In this document: one piece after another, positions 23,704 to 32,269 of the stretch
Layout: every line of letters begins with the position of its first letter
How positions within the stretch are numbered: position 1 is the first letter of the stretch
Assembly: GCA_050181465.1 (NCBI GenBank)
Contig: JBFXDD010000043.1
Coordinates: 1 to 35,114, forward strand
Length of the DNA: 35,114 nt
Reading direction: 5' to 3'
DNA from: JACRLW01 sp050181465
GTDB taxonomy: Bacteria > Planctomycetota > UBA1135 > UBA2386
The notes under the pieces: generated by a model
What the model saw: only the letters and a program-made list of their open reading frames with translations
Told to the model about the DNA's origin: nothing
Databases searched by the model: none
Translations under genes and position numbers: made by a program

Positions 23704-26331
23704 ATGCTCTCCCACCGACCGTCGCTTCACGCCCTCTGTCTCCTCGCCCTGCTTGCGCCGATCGGCGTGAGCACGGCACAGACCCTCCAGGATCCCGTGC
23801 CACTCGCGCCGATCCTCGCGGACATGCCGACCGCGGGAATCCCCGGTGCCCGCGCCGGCACGGAGCGCTGGATCGTCCACTTCAAGTCGCGCAGCTTCGA
23901 CCTGACCCGCTTCCGCGAAGCCATCCTCGCCCGGCGGCCAGCCAACGAAGTCGCGGCGATCGTGGCGGACATGGAACGCAGTGTGCGCAACGACCAGGCT
24001 GCCTTCGTCACCGCAGCGGAGTCGCTGGGTGCACGCATCACCGATCAGTGGTGGATCATCAATGCCCTCGCGCTCGAACTCGAACCCGAGCAGCTCGCCG
24101 AGCTCCGTCGCCTGCCGGGAATCGAGTCGGTGCAGCCGGACGTCGAGTGGCCGCTGCTCATCGGCGTGGCGACCGGCGAGCAGAACCACCGCGCGGACGG
24201 CCTCCAGGCTCAGGGCTTCCGCGGACTAGGAGTCAGCGTCGGAATCATGGACACCGGCCAGGACTCGGACATGGGCGGCAGCGGTCGCCCCCACCGCACC
24301 TACTACATCGGCGGCGACCCCAACAACCAGAGCGGCGGCGGCATCGGCGGCAGCCGGCTCTTGGTGAATCGACAGATTGGGGCACTGATTGCCGACGATC
24401 AACACGGCCACGGAACCGGTGTCGCGAGCATCTCCGCCGGCGCGAACTGGGGCTCGGCAGCCGCCGACGACGGCCACGCGCCGCTCGCCGGAATCGCCGG
24501 CTACGCGATCGCGAACCGCGTCAGCGGCGGTGCGAGCAGCTCGACGACGATGACCAACGCCTGGCAAGCGATGGCAGCGGATCGCGCGCAGTTCAACATC
24601 GTCGCCGCGAACCTTTCGTACGGCGGCTCCCCCAATCCGCTCGACTCCGCTCAGCGCGCACTCGACTCGGCCGCACTGAACGCCGACATCATGTGCTGCG
24701 TCGCCGCCGGCAACAGTGGTCCGGCGACCGGCTCGACCACCGGTAGCCAGAGCGCCGTCAACGGACTCGCGGTCGGCGCGCTGGTGGCGACCACCCACAC
24801 GGTGGCTTCCTTCTCGTCTCGCGGACCGATCAACGGCGATTCACAACGCTTCTACCCTGACCTGTCGGCCTGCGGCGTCGAGACCGCGATGGCGCAGCGC
24901 AACGATGAGTCGACGAGTTGGACCGCATCAGGGACCTCCATGGCATCGCCGCAGGTCTGCGGTGCGGCCGCACAGTTGCGCGCGCGATTCCCGCAGATGA
25001 CCGCGCTCGAGACCAAAGCGACCTTGCTCGCCGCCACGGAAGACATCGCCGCAGCGAACCCGGGGCTCGGCCGCAACGACTTCGGCCTCGGGATGCTCCG
25101 CAACGACCTCGCACACCTGCTCGCGGTCGGCGGCGGCTTCGGCACCAACCAACTGACGAACGGCGCGAACACCTTCGCTCTGCCGGTCTCCCTGACCGCA
25201 GGTGAGAGCTATCGCTTCGCCATCGCCTGGCATCGCCAAAACCTGTCCTCGACGAGCTGGTCCGACCTCGACCTCGAATTGCTCGATCCGAGTGGGCAAG
25301 TCGTCGCGAGTTCGACCACACCGCGAAACCTCTACGAGTCGATCCGGTACGACACGCGCGTGACCGGCACGTTCACCCTGCGCGCTCGCGCAGTCGCGAT
25401 CGCGGGCACGACCGCGCAGCCGTTCGCCTTCGCCTGGATGCAGGGCCCAAGCGTGGCGAGCACTTCGTCCTTCGGTTCGGGCTGTGTGGGCAGCGGGCCG
25501 ATTCCCTCGCAGTGCGCGGCGGTGAACTTCGGCGGCGGCACGCTGAGCGGCAGCCGTTTCGACGGGGAAGTCGCCTATGACCTGACGACTCAGTTCCCGC
25601 TCCAGGTGAACGGTTTCGAGATCTTCTCGGCTTCGACGAACGGCGTGCCCGTCACGGTGTCTGCCGCGATCTACGGCGCGAACGGCATCGAACCGGCCGC
25701 GGCGCCGCTGGCAACGACGACCGTCACCATCGGAACCAGTCCGGGCTTCTACTCGGCGAGCTTCGCTCAGAGCGTGCCGATCGGCGTGGGGCGGTTCTGG
25801 ATCGCGATCGACCATCGCGGACAGAGCTCGCTGCTCGCGGATCTCACCACCGGCCAGACCGGCGGCGCCTGGCAGCGCAGCGGTTTCGGTGCGGGCTCGT
25901 GGGTCCGATCGACAACGGTCGACTTCTCCGCAGTGCGAGCGACCTGTGCGGCCTCACCCGCGGTGCCGGTCCACGCGGCCGCCGGCCGGCCATCGCCCGG
26001 CGGTGCCCTCGAACTCAATCTGGCGAGAGCCCGCCCAGTGGCACCCAGCGTGCTGTTCTTCGGGCTGTCGGACAGCGTGTTCTCCGGCGGCTCACTGCCG
26101 CTGCCGCTCGATACCTTCGGCGCCCCCGGCTGCCAACTCCTCACGAGCGCCGAGACTTCGATCATCCTCAGCACTTCGCTGCAGGGCCAACTTCGGCACT
26201 TCCTGTTCACGCCGAACGACCCCGCTCTCCTCGGAGTGCGCTTCTTCACGCAGTTCGCCGTGCTCGACCCCGGCGCGAACCAACTCGGATTCGCATTCAG
26301 CAACGCGCTCGCGGTGCGCATCGGCGAGTGA
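23704..26331 (+). CDS. Secreted subtilisin-like serine protease (S8) with C-terminal domains
   Basis: This 875-residue protein has a signal peptide (about 1-26, LLALLAPIGVSTAQ) and a propeptide-like region (about 54-150, ERWIVHFKSRSFDLTRFREA). The catalytic triad is D183 (VGIMDTGQ), H236 (DQHGHGTGVAS) and S412 (SGTSMASPQ), with the oxyanion N337 in VAAGNSG. A PPC-like beta domain follows around LTAGESYRFAIAWHRQNLSS. A Cys-containing stretch starting FGSGCVGSGPIPSQC opens a further beta domain. The last 98 residues form the shared C-terminal domain (FFGLSDSVFSGGSLPLPLD, FTPNDPALLGVRFFTQF). I start it at the ATG at 23704; the frame runs upstream but the signal peptide fixes the start. It ends 16 bp from the convergent nagB gene. 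Confidence 0.92.
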   Translation: MLSHRPSLHALCLLALLAPIGVSTAQTLQDPVPLAPILADMPTAGIPGARAGTERWIVHFKSRSFDLTRFREAILARRPANEVAAIVADMERSVRNDQAAFVTAAESLGARITDQWWIINALALELEPEQLAELRRLPGIESVQPDVEWPLLIGVATGEQNHRADGLQAQGFRGLGVSVGIMDTGQDSDMGGSGRPHRTYYIGGDPNNQSGGGIGGSRLLVNRQIGALIADDQHGHGTGVASISAGANWGSAAADDGHAPLAGIAGYAIANRVSGGASSSTTMTNAWQAMAADRAQFNIVAANLSYGGSPNPLDSAQRALDSAALNADIMCCVAAGNSGPATGSTTGSQSAVNGLAVGALVATTHTVASFSSRGPINGDSQRFYPDLSACGVETAMAQRNDESTSWTASGTSMASPQVCGAAAQLRARFPQMTALETKATLLAATEDIAAANPGLGRNDFGLGMLRNDLAHLLAVGGGFGTNQLTNGANTFALPVSLTAGESYRFAIAWHRQNLSSTSWSDLDLELLDPSGQVVASSTTPRNLYESIRYDTRVTGTFTLRARAVAIAGTTAQPFAFAWMQGPSVASTSSFGSGCVGSGPIPSQCAAVNFGGGTLSGSRFDGEVAYDLTTQFPLQVNGFEIFSASTNGVPVTVSAAIYGANGIEPAAAPLATTTVTIGTSPGFYSASFAQSVPIGVGRFWIAIDHRGQSSLLADLTTGQTGGAWQRSGFGAGSWVRSTTVDFSAVRATCAASPAVPVHAAAGRPSPGGALELNLARARPVAPSVLFFGLSDSVFSGGSLPLPLDTFGAPGCQLLTSAETSIILSTSLQGQLRHFLFTPNDPALLGVRFFTQFAVLDPGANQLGFAFSNALAVRIGE

Positions 26332-26347
26332 GACCCGCGCGCGCGAC

Positions 26348-27133
26348 TCAACGCCGCTGCGCGAGCTTGCGCTCGTTGTCGCACACCCGGCGGTAGTAGT
26401 CGCGCATCGTCAGGCGCGAAGCCGACTCCGCGTCGACGTAGAAACTGACGTCGGCGTGGAGTTGCAGCGCGCTCGCAGGCCAGAAGCTCGACAGCGGGCC
26501 TTCGACCGCGGCGTGCACGGCATCGGCCTTCTTCGCGCCGAAGGACTGCAACAGGATGCGCCGCGCGCCGAGGATGGTGCCGATCCCCATGGTCGTGGCC
26601 AACTCCGGTTGGAGCTCGCCCGGGGCGTAGAACCGCGCGTTGTCGGCGAGCGTCTTGTCGGTCAACGTCTTCACTCGAGTTCGCGAGGCGAACGACGACG
26701 TCGGCTCGTTGAAGCCGATGTGACCGTTGCTGCCGATGCCGAGCAATTGGATGTCGATGCCGCCGGCGTCCTCGATCGCCTTCTCGTATTCACGGCATGC
26801 GCGCTCGAGATCGTCGCCGTCGACCGGCGGGAAGTGCACGTGGTGCGCCGGCAATCGCAGGGCATCGAACAGGTGCTGCCGCATGAAGAAGCGATAGCTC
26901 TGCGGATGGTCCGCCGAGAGGCCGATGTACTCGTCGAGGTTGAAGGTCCGCACCCGCGAGAAGTCTGCGCGCCGCTCGCGATTCGCGGCAATCAATCGGT
27001 CGTACACACCGATCGGCGTCGAACCGGTCGCGAGGCCGAGCACCAGACTCGGCTTGTGGGCCAAGGCACGGAGGATCTCTTCGGCGACCAGATCCGCCGC
27101 TTCATCGTGGGACGCACACTCGATGACACGCAT
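26348..27133 (-). CDS. nagB: Glucosamine-6-phosphate deaminase
   Basis: This 261-residue enzyme converts glucosamine-6-phosphate to fructose-6-phosphate and ammonia. It has LVLGLATGSTPIGVYDRLIA, RTFNLDEYIGLSADHPQSY with the catalytic aspartate D67, and GIGSNGHIGFNEPTSSF with H138 and E143. The motif has Asn where E. coli NagB has Asp141, as in the shorter NagB proteins of Gram-positive bacteria, so this is not a defect. ATTMGIGTILGARRILLQSF and LQLHADVSFYVDAESASRL complete the pattern. Its length suits the short, non-allosteric form. It starts 9 bp after the OmpR-type regulator gene, so it seems cotranscribed with a two-component system. Confidence 0.95.
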   Translation of the reverse strand: MRVIECASHDEAADLVAEEILRALAHKPSLVLGLATGSTPIGVYDRLIAANRERRADFSRVRTFNLDEYIGLSADHPQSYRFFMRQHLFDALRLPAHHVHFPPVDGDDLERACREYEKAIEDAGGIDIQLLGIGSNGHIGFNEPTSSFASRTRVKTLTDKTLADNARFYAPGELQPELATTMGIGTILGARRILLQSFGAKKADAVHAAVEGPLSSFWPASALQLHADVSFYVDAESASRLTMRDYYRRVCDNERKLAQRR

Positions 27134-27142
27134 GCGGGTAGC

Positions 27143-27850
27143 TCAGCCGTTCCCGGGCAGCGGAGCAAGCTCGAGTCGGATCCCAACGCCGCGCACCGTG
27201 TGCAGATGGCGCGGCGAGGCCGGATCCACCTCGAAGATCCGCCGCAGGCGAACCACGAGGTTGTCGAGAGTGCGCGTCGCCGGTGACGTGGCCGGCCCGA
27301 ACAACGCCCGCACCAACTCGGTCCGCGACACGACCTGGCCCGGGCGGGCGGCGAGCATGCGCAAGAGGCGCGTCTCGGTCGCCGTCAACTCGATCGACGG
27401 ACCGTCGACGACATGAACCAACATGGCTCGCAGGTCGACCTCACGTTCCCCGATGCGAACGGTGTCGGGCTCGACCGGCCGCGCCGCCGCTCGCCGCAGC
27501 AGAGCTTCGACCCGCAACACCAGCTCCTTCAGGTGAAACGGTTTGGTCAGGTAGTCATCGGCCCGCATCTCCAGGCCGCGGATCCGATCGAGATCGCGAT
27601 TGCGTGCGGACACGATCAGCACCGGAACCTCGTCGCCTCGATCGCGCAGCTCCGAGAGCAACGTGAAGCCATCGAGCTGAGGCAGCATCAGATCGAGCAC
27701 GACCAGGTCGATCCCGCCGCGGCGCAGTCGCTGACGAGCGGCGAGACCGTCGCGCACGAGCTCGACTTCGTGACCGGCGATCGCGAGGTTGTCGCGCATC
27801 ATCTCGCCGAGCGCAGCTTCGTCCTCGACGACCAGGACCGTCCGGCTCAC
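27143..27850 (-). CDS. OmpR/PhoB-family response regulator
   Basis: This 235-residue regulator has a receiver domain (acidic VVEDE near the start, phosphoacceptor D53 in LVVLDLMLPQLDGFTLL, the VSAR switch and K in LTKPFHLKEL). A winged helix follows (about 125-228: IELTATETRLLRMLAARPGQ, VSRTELVRALFG, TLDNLVVRLRRIFEVDP, HTVRGVGIRLE). It binds DNA when phosphorylated. The start is a GTG that overlaps the stop of the histidine kinase gene by 4 bp (GTGA), so translation is coupled. nagB follows 9 bp later. The regulator may therefore control amino-sugar use, but its target sites are not visible. Confidence 0.94.
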   Translation of the reverse strand: MSRTVLVVEDEAALGEMMRDNLAIAGHEVELVRDGLAARQRLRRGGIDLVVLDLMLPQLDGFTLLSELRDRGDEVPVLIVSARNRDLDRIRGLEMRADDYLTKPFHLKELVLRVEALLRRAAARPVEPDTVRIGEREVDLRAMLVHVVDGPSIELTATETRLLRMLAARPGQVVSRTELVRALFGPATSPATRTLDNLVVRLRRIFEVDPASPRHLHTVRGVGIRLELAPLPGNG

Positions 27851-28821
27851 GAAGCCACTCCCACACAGGGCAACTCCACGCGCAAGGTCGCACCCTGGCC
27901 CCGGCCGCCGCTGTGTGCCGTGAGCTCGCCGCCGTGCGTGCGCACGATCTCGCGCGCGAGATGCAGTCCCAACCCTGACCCGCCCTTGGCCGACTCTCCC
28001 CGCCAGAAGGGCAGGAACATCCCCGCGAGGTCCGCCGGCTCGATGCCGTGACCCTCGTCGACGATCTCGACGACCGCGCGGTCGCCATGCTTCCCCATTC
28101 GCAGCGCGACTCGCTGTCCCGCGGCCGAGAACTTGATCGCGTTGTCGATCAAGTTGTGGAAGACGGTCTGCATCGCCTTGGCATCGCGATCGACTCGGAT
28201 CTGCGGCAACTCGCCCAACGCAAGCTCGACCTCCGCCGCGATCGCCCGCGCGCGCAGGGACTCGACGGCGGTGCGCAAGTCGTCGGCGAGGTCGCCGCGC
28301 TCGGTGTGCAGCACGAGCCCCTCGGCGCGCAATGCCGCGGCTTCGAGCACGTTCGACAAGCCCCGCTCCAGGCGATCGACCTCGAGCAGCATCATGTCGA
28401 CGTAACGAGCGCTCGCGTCGCTTCCGAGTCGACCATGCTCGATCGACTCGAGGCCGAGCCGGATGGTCGCGAGCGGCGTCTTCAATTCGTGGGTCGCGCC
28501 GGCAAGGAAGCGGGAATGGCTGTCGAGAACCGTCTGTTCATGACGCTTGCTGCGCACGAACAGGATGGCCGTTGCGGCCAACAGGCACCCGAACACGACG
28601 GCCTCGCTGAGGAACATCCGTCGCCGCGAGTTCGCAAGCCGCCGCAGGTCGGCGACGTCCGCGGCGCCGAGCGCCTGCGCTGCACCATCCAGATCGGCAG
28701 AGGCGAGCGCCCGCCCGGCACGTTCCACCGCCGCCGCGTCGCGAACCTGGAAGACGACCCACCAACCCAAGAGGGTCGCGGCAAGCCCCAGAGCCAGGGC
28801 GAAGACGATCGAACTACGCAC
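27847..28821 (-). CDS. Membrane sensor histidine kinase
   Basis: This 324-residue kinase has two membrane helices (about 4-25 and 71-89) around a short outside segment of about 45 residues, too small for a known sensor fold. The H-box is AGATHELKTPLATIRLGLES with H111. The ATPase domain has LIDNAIKFSAAGQ (N-box), VDEGHGIEPADLAGMFLPFW (G1/F box) and GGSGLGLHLAREIVRTHGG (G2). The start is a GTG, with an ATG 9 nt upstream out of frame. It overlaps its regulator by 4 bp and leads the kinase-regulator-nagB unit. The signal is unknown; the short external loop suggests sensing within the membrane or through a partner. Confidence 0.92.
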   Translation of the reverse strand: MRSSIVFALALGLAATLLGWWVVFQVRDAAAVERAGRALASADLDGAAQALGAADVADLRRLANSRRRMFLSEAVVFGCLLAATAILFVRSKRHEQTVLDSHSRFLAGATHELKTPLATIRLGLESIEHGRLGSDASARYVDMMLLEVDRLERGLSNVLEAAALRAEGLVLHTERGDLADDLRTAVESLRARAIAAEVELALGELPQIRVDRDAKAMQTVFHNLIDNAIKFSAAGQRVALRMGKHGDRAVVEIVDEGHGIEPADLAGMFLPFWRGESAKGGSGLGLHLAREIVRTHGGELTAHSGGRGQGATLRVELPCVGVAS

Positions 28822-28854
28822 GGTGGGTCATGCTACGGCGAGCGATCGCCGACC

Positions 28855-29958
28855 TCACAGCGTGCGCAGTTCCACGACGACCGCGCCGGCCAGGATCTCG
28901 TCGCCCACGGCGGCGTTGGCCGAGGCCGCGCTGCTGATCGTCCAGGCGCCGACACCCGGAGTGACGAAGCTGCCGAGCGTGATGTCGCGCTGATCGCTGA
29001 AGACCAGGCCGAAGGGGAAGTTCGCCGTCGGCACGATCGTGACGAGCTGCTCGAACAGCCGCGCGCCGACGAGCGCCGCATCGGCGGGCGCGACCAGTGC
29101 GAGCGCATCGCTCGCGAGGAGATCGCCGTTCGGATCGGTGACGAAGGGCAGCGCGAAGTCGGCGCTGTTGTAGAGACTGCAATTCGTGCCGGGCAGGTTG
29201 AGCGGAAGCGCCCCGCCCGAGCCGGACTGATCGCTGAGTCCGACCAGCACGAAGCCGTTGGCGTTCGCGCCGAGGCCGCTGCCGGCGATGAAGTGCGCGC
29301 CGCCGGGAGCGTGCATGCCCGTCGTCGTGATCGTCGCAGGGCTCGCCTGCGCACTCGCCGAACAACCGGTGCCGACGTTCGTCGCATTGCCGTCGCTCGG
29401 CCCGCCGAGGCCGGGAACCGCATCGAGCATGAAGTGCGCAAGGTTCGCCGCGACGTGACCCTCGCTGCGAATCTCGACGACCAGGTGACCGCCGGTCGGG
29501 ATGACGATCGGAACCGGCTGCGCGAAGGCGAAGCTGAGGCCGCCGATGCCGAACGGGTGCGGTGCGCCGAAGCCCGGATCGGGGGAGAGCGTCAGCGGGC
29601 CGTCGAACACGGAGGTCAGCGGCTGGCTCAGGTTGGTATCGAAGCGGGCGGTCGGCGACTGAACGCTGGTTGCGCCGATGAGGACGCGGACGCGCGGGAT
29701 CGTGAACGGGCCGGGCGCGCCGACGCGAGGAATCGGACCGTCGTAGCGAAGCTGAATTCGATCGACCGTCAGACTGCCGCTGCCCACTTCGCTCTCCTCG
29801 AAGAGCAACTGGACGCGCGCCTGCCGGTCCGCGAAGGGACGGATGGAGAAGCCCGACGCTTCGAACTGACCGACCTGCGCGGTCTGCGGGAGGGTGACGA
29901 TGCCCTGCGCGGCGACGGCCGTTGCGAGCGAGACGGATGCGATGACCTGACGAATCAT
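28855..29958 (-). CDS. Secreted protein with shared C-terminal domain, function unknown
   Basis: This 367-residue protein starts with a short signal peptide (about 1-17, ending ATAVAA-Q). The middle (about 20-185) is predicted beta-rich, with Pro/Gly loops and no recognisable catalytic motif. A stretch of Ser/Ala/Thr around CSASAQASPATITTTG follows. Residues about 236-329 match the last domain of the subtilisin-like protease in this window (VGLSDQSGSGGALPLNL, a Cys at 260, and APADAALVGARLFEQL). A further 38 residues end the protein. No membrane anchor is seen, so it is likely secreted or surface-bound by the C-terminal domain. It lies 33 bp upstream of nothing related; the divergent neighbour is a potassium transporter. 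Confidence 0.8.
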   Translation of the reverse strand: MIRQVIASVSLATAVAAQGIVTLPQTAQVGQFEASGFSIRPFADRQARVQLLFEESEVGSGSLTVDRIQLRYDGPIPRVGAPGPFTIPRVRVLIGATSVQSPTARFDTNLSQPLTSVFDGPLTLSPDPGFGAPHPFGIGGLSFAFAQPVPIVIPTGGHLVVEIRSEGHVAANLAHFMLDAVPGLGGPSDGNATNVGTGCSASAQASPATITTTGMHAPGGAHFIAGSGLGANANGFVLVGLSDQSGSGGALPLNLPGTNCSLYNSADFALPFVTDPNGDLLASDALALVAPADAALVGARLFEQLVTIVPTANFPFGLVFSDQRDITLGSFVTPGVGAWTISSAASANAAVGDEILAGAVVVELRTL

Positions 29959-30012
29959 GGGCGGCGAAGCTAGGCTGAGCGCAGGGCCGCAGTGTCACGG
30001 CAGCGTCATTCG

Positions 30013-30047
30013 TGCAGCGATTCATCCTGCGCTTGATGCAGCGATTC
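30013..30047. repeat. Direct repeats TGCAGCGATTC in a divergent promoter region
   Basis: TGCAGCGATTC occurs at 30013-30023 and 30037-30047, 24 bp start to start, in the 111-bp gap between the secreted-protein gene (starting at 29958) and the transporter gene (starting at 30070). A weaker third copy, GCAGCGTCATTC, ends at 30011. Repeats this close to two starts may bind a regulator. Confidence 0.4.
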
Positions 30048-30069
30048 GCGCGCGGTCAGCGGTGCCGGC

Positions 30070-31512
30070 ATGATCGGGCCCATGGCGTCCCACCACCGCC
30101 GCGCCAGGGTCCGGAAGTCCGTGCTGCTGCGCGAACTTGCGCACTCGGCGTGGGCCGCCTTCGCAGTGTTCACGGCCGCCGCCGTGTTCGCCTTCGGCGC
30201 CGAGGACCTGGTGTTCGCCGGCCGCGCGGCGACGGTTGCCGGGCTCGCCGCACTCGTCGCGTGGGTCGGCCGACGCTTCCCCCGCCCGGCCGCACAGCGT
30301 GAGGAGCGCGCCGCGGCCTCGGCGCTCGCAATGGTGGTTCTGGCCGTGGCGGCATCGTGGCCCATGTCGGCCAACGGCCGGCTGGTCGGCTCCGCCGCCT
30401 TGTTCGAGTCCGTCGCCGCCATCACCACCACCGGCGTGAGCGTGCTGGATGCGACCGGTGCATCGCCTTCGCTGCTGTTCTTCCGCGCGCTCCTGGAGTG
30501 GACCGGCGGGCTGTGGTTCCTGTGCCTTTCGATCACGATCCTCGAGCCCGTCCTCGACCCGCCGAGCGATCCATCGGCAACCGGCGCGACCGCGTCCGTG
30601 GCTCGTCGTCGACGGTTCGGGATCTGGCTGATTGCGACGGCCGTCGCAGCTCTCGTGCTCGCGGCGACCGGCTTGCCGATCCTGCGCGCGGTGCTGCACG
30701 CGATGAGTGCCATCGCCGCCGGAGGGATGTCGCCGGACCCGCAGGGCGCGCGGGCCCTGGGTCCAACAACTCAGGTCGCTCTCGCGGCAATCGGGTTGTT
30801 CGCCGCGACCGGATGCCTTGCAGCGTGGCTCGGGGCGGCACGCGGTACGTCGCGTCTGCAGCGGCGGGAGTTCTGGCTGTTCGCCCTGCTCGTCGTGCTG
30901 TTCGCTGGGATCATCGCGGTCTCGACCCGGCGTCTCGACGGCCACCTCGACGGCAATCGGTGGCTCCAGTCGCTGCTACTGGCGATGCAAGCGCAGTCCA
31001 GCAGCGGCTTCGAGTTCTCGCCGGTGCGAGCCCTGGACCAAGGCAGCAAGCTGACCTTGTGCCTGGCGATGACGATCGGCGGCTGTTCACTGTCGGTGGC
31101 GGGCGGCGTGCGCGTGATGCGGCTGCTCATCCTGTTCGCCGCGTTGCGCCGTTGGTTCTCACGGAATGCCAAGGGCAGCCTCGCGGCCGCCAACCTTCGC
31201 ATCGGTCACTTCGCGCTGGCTCCCGGAGTCGTGCGGCGCGCGATGCTCACGATGCTCTGCTTCGCCTTCACGATCCTGGGATCGTGGCTGGTGTTCGTGA
31301 TCTACGGCCTGGATCCGCTCGACTCGTTGGTCGACGTCGTCGGCGCGTGCACCAACGCCGGCCTCTCCGCCGGGATCGCGAGTGCGGACCTCGATCCCCG
31401 CCTGCAGATCGTGCTGGTGCTCGGCATGCTGCTCGGCCGACTGGAGTTCTTGCCCTTCCTGCTGCTCGTCCTGCCGATGCGCCACGCGCGCGCCACCCCG
31501 CCCGCACCTTGA
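30070..31512 (+). CDS. TrkH/KtrB-family potassium transporter subunit
   Basis: This 480-residue membrane protein has the four-fold repeat of the TrkH/KtrB family, which imports potassium. The four pore-loop glycines can be placed at G122 (AAITTTGVSVL), G219 (SAIAAGGMSP), G313 (QSSSGFEF) and G431 (CTNAGLSAG). IGGCSLSVAGGVRVMRLLIL (337-355) is the family's conserved loop after the third pore region, and LGRLEFLPFLLLVLP ends the last helix. The first helices are short compared with E. coli TrkH. The cytoplasmic TrkA/KtrA gating partner is not in the window. An in-frame ATG at 30082 is an alternative start. The direct repeats upstream may regulate it. Confidence 0.9.
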   Translation: MIGPMASHHRRARVRKSVLLRELAHSAWAAFAVFTAAAVFAFGAEDLVFAGRAATVAGLAALVAWVGRRFPRPAAQREERAAASALAMVVLAVAASWPMSANGRLVGSAALFESVAAITTTGVSVLDATGASPSLLFFRALLEWTGGLWFLCLSITILEPVLDPPSDPSATGATASVARRRRFGIWLIATAVAALVLAATGLPILRAVLHAMSAIAAGGMSPDPQGARALGPTTQVALAAIGLFAATGCLAAWLGAARGTSRLQRREFWLFALLVVLFAGIIAVSTRRLDGHLDGNRWLQSLLLAMQAQSSSGFEFSPVRALDQGSKLTLCLAMTIGGCSLSVAGGVRVMRLLILFAALRRWFSRNAKGSLAAANLRIGHFALAPGVVRRAMLTMLCFAFTILGSWLVFVIYGLDPLDSLVDVVGACTNAGLSAGIASADLDPRLQIVLVLGMLLGRLEFLPFLLLVLPMRHARATPPAP

Positions 31513-31519
31513 GGCCGGC

Positions 31520-31897
31520 TCAGCCGAGTCGGCCGTCGATCGCCAACGACTCGAGTTGCGCGAGGTCGACCCATTCGAGCGCGCTTGCATGGGTCGCTTC
31601 CAAGACGACCCGCGGAGCCGCGCCCGCTTCCAGAGCTTCCTTCCAGCGCGACACGCACAGACACCAGCGGTCACCCGGCTTCAGGCCCGGGAACTCGAAT
31701 TCGGGTCGAGGGGTCGAGAGGTCGTTGCCGACGGCCTTGGTGAACTCCAGGAACTCGGCCGTCATGACCGCACACACGGTGTGGAGGCCGAAGTCGCCCG
31801 GGCCGGTGCGACAACAGCCGTCGCGAAAGAACCCGGTCAGCGGGGATCGCGAGCAATCGGCCAATTCGGTGCCAAGGACGTTCTTCGGGCGCGGCAT
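31520..31897 (-). CDS. DUF2237 family protein
   Basis: This 125-residue protein matches the DUF2237 family almost throughout: KNVLGTELADCSRSPLTGFF, RDGCCRTGPGDFGLHTVCAV, MTAEFLEFTKAVGNDLSTPR, EFPGLKPGDRWCLCVSRWKE and APRVVLEATHASALEWV. The biochemical role of the family is unknown. Several conserved cysteines suggest a metal or redox site. I start it at the ATG at 31897; the open frame continues far upstream, but that part is antisense to galM and is rejected. It converges with the potassium transporter gene, 7 bp from its stop. A TATACC on the minus strand (31907-31912) could be a -10 box. Confidence 0.9.
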   Translation of the reverse strand: MPRPKNVLGTELADCSRSPLTGFFRDGCCRTGPGDFGLHTVCAVMTAEFLEFTKAVGNDLSTPRPEFEFPGLKPGDRWCLCVSRWKEALEAGAAPRVVLEATHASALEWVDLAQLESLAIDGRLG

Positions 31898-31985
31898 GGG
31901 GACCCTGGTATAGCGCCAAGAGGGCGACGCGGAGCACCGACGGTCCGAGTCTTTGGGGCGGTTCGGCGGTGTCGTTCGAAATTTT

Positions 31986-32046
31986 CGGCGGGAGCGGTTG
32001 CACCACGAATGCCTCCCGCCGCGCCGACGTTCGGATCGGCGGGAGG
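31986..32046 (+). ncRNA. Switch-like RNA element with two alternative 9-bp helices
   Basis: The central strand 32012-32021 (CCTCCCGCCG) can pair with CGGCGGGAG at 31986-31994 or with GGCGGGAGG at 32038-32046, each time over 9 bp with a loop of 17-18 nt. The two pairings exclude each other. The second loop can form a small CCGA/TCGG hairpin (32024-32034). Competing helices of this kind are typical of cis-regulatory RNAs. The strand is assigned plus because the T tract and galM follow on that strand. Confidence 0.4.
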
Positions 32047-32092
32047 GAGCAGAGAGCAAGAGAGAACGACTGAGACCTGAGAGAGGGCGAGA

Positions 32093-32155
32093 AGGGTCGC
32101 GGATCGGCTTCGGCCGATCTGCGCCTCCCCCCCCCCCCGCGACCCTGTTTTTTTT
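32093..32155 (+). terminator. Terminator-shaped stem with T8, and competing UUCG hairpin
   Basis: AGGGTCGCGG (32093-32102) pairs perfectly with CCGCGACCCT (32137-32146), and G then eight T follow directly, as in an intrinsic terminator. Inside lies GATCGGC-TTCG-GCCGATC (32102-32119), a very stable UUCG tetraloop hairpin. Extended to 32098-32123 it uses bases of the outer stem, so the two forms compete. This could end an upstream small RNA or attenuate galM. Confidence 0.5.
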
Positions 32156-32269
32156 CTGTTGGACCTGCGTGCGATCCGATCGACCAGCGGGGCGGGGTAC
32201 GAATTTGCGGCGCATCGGCGCGGGCCCAGGCGCATGATCCGCGCTCGCTCCAGGTTGCCAAGATCGCCC

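Larger units (their letters stand above)
31898..32269. other. 372-bp divergent intergenic region with strong RNA structure
   Basis: This gap lies between the DUF2237 gene (minus) and galM (plus). It holds several strong inverted repeats listed separately, a purine-rich stretch (about 32041-32092), a run of 12 C (32127-32138) and 8 T (32148-32155). A 94-codon plus-strand frame starting at 31953 crosses these structures and does not look like a protein. The final 114 bp before galM shows no clear promoter. Confidence 0.6.

Noticed and set aside
26713..26754. Possible loss of a catalytic residue in NagB (Asn for Asp141 of E. coli)
   Set aside because: The GIGxNGHIGFNEP form is usual in the shorter NagB enzymes, so it is not evidence of inactivation.
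28048..29973. A 641-codon open frame on the plus strand
   Set aside because: It is antisense to the histidine kinase and to the secreted protein with a signal peptide.
31953..32237. A 94-codon plus-strand frame across the structured intergenic region
   Set aside because: It runs through the C12 and T8 tracts and gives poly-Pro and Phe stretches; the RNA-structure reading explains the bases better.
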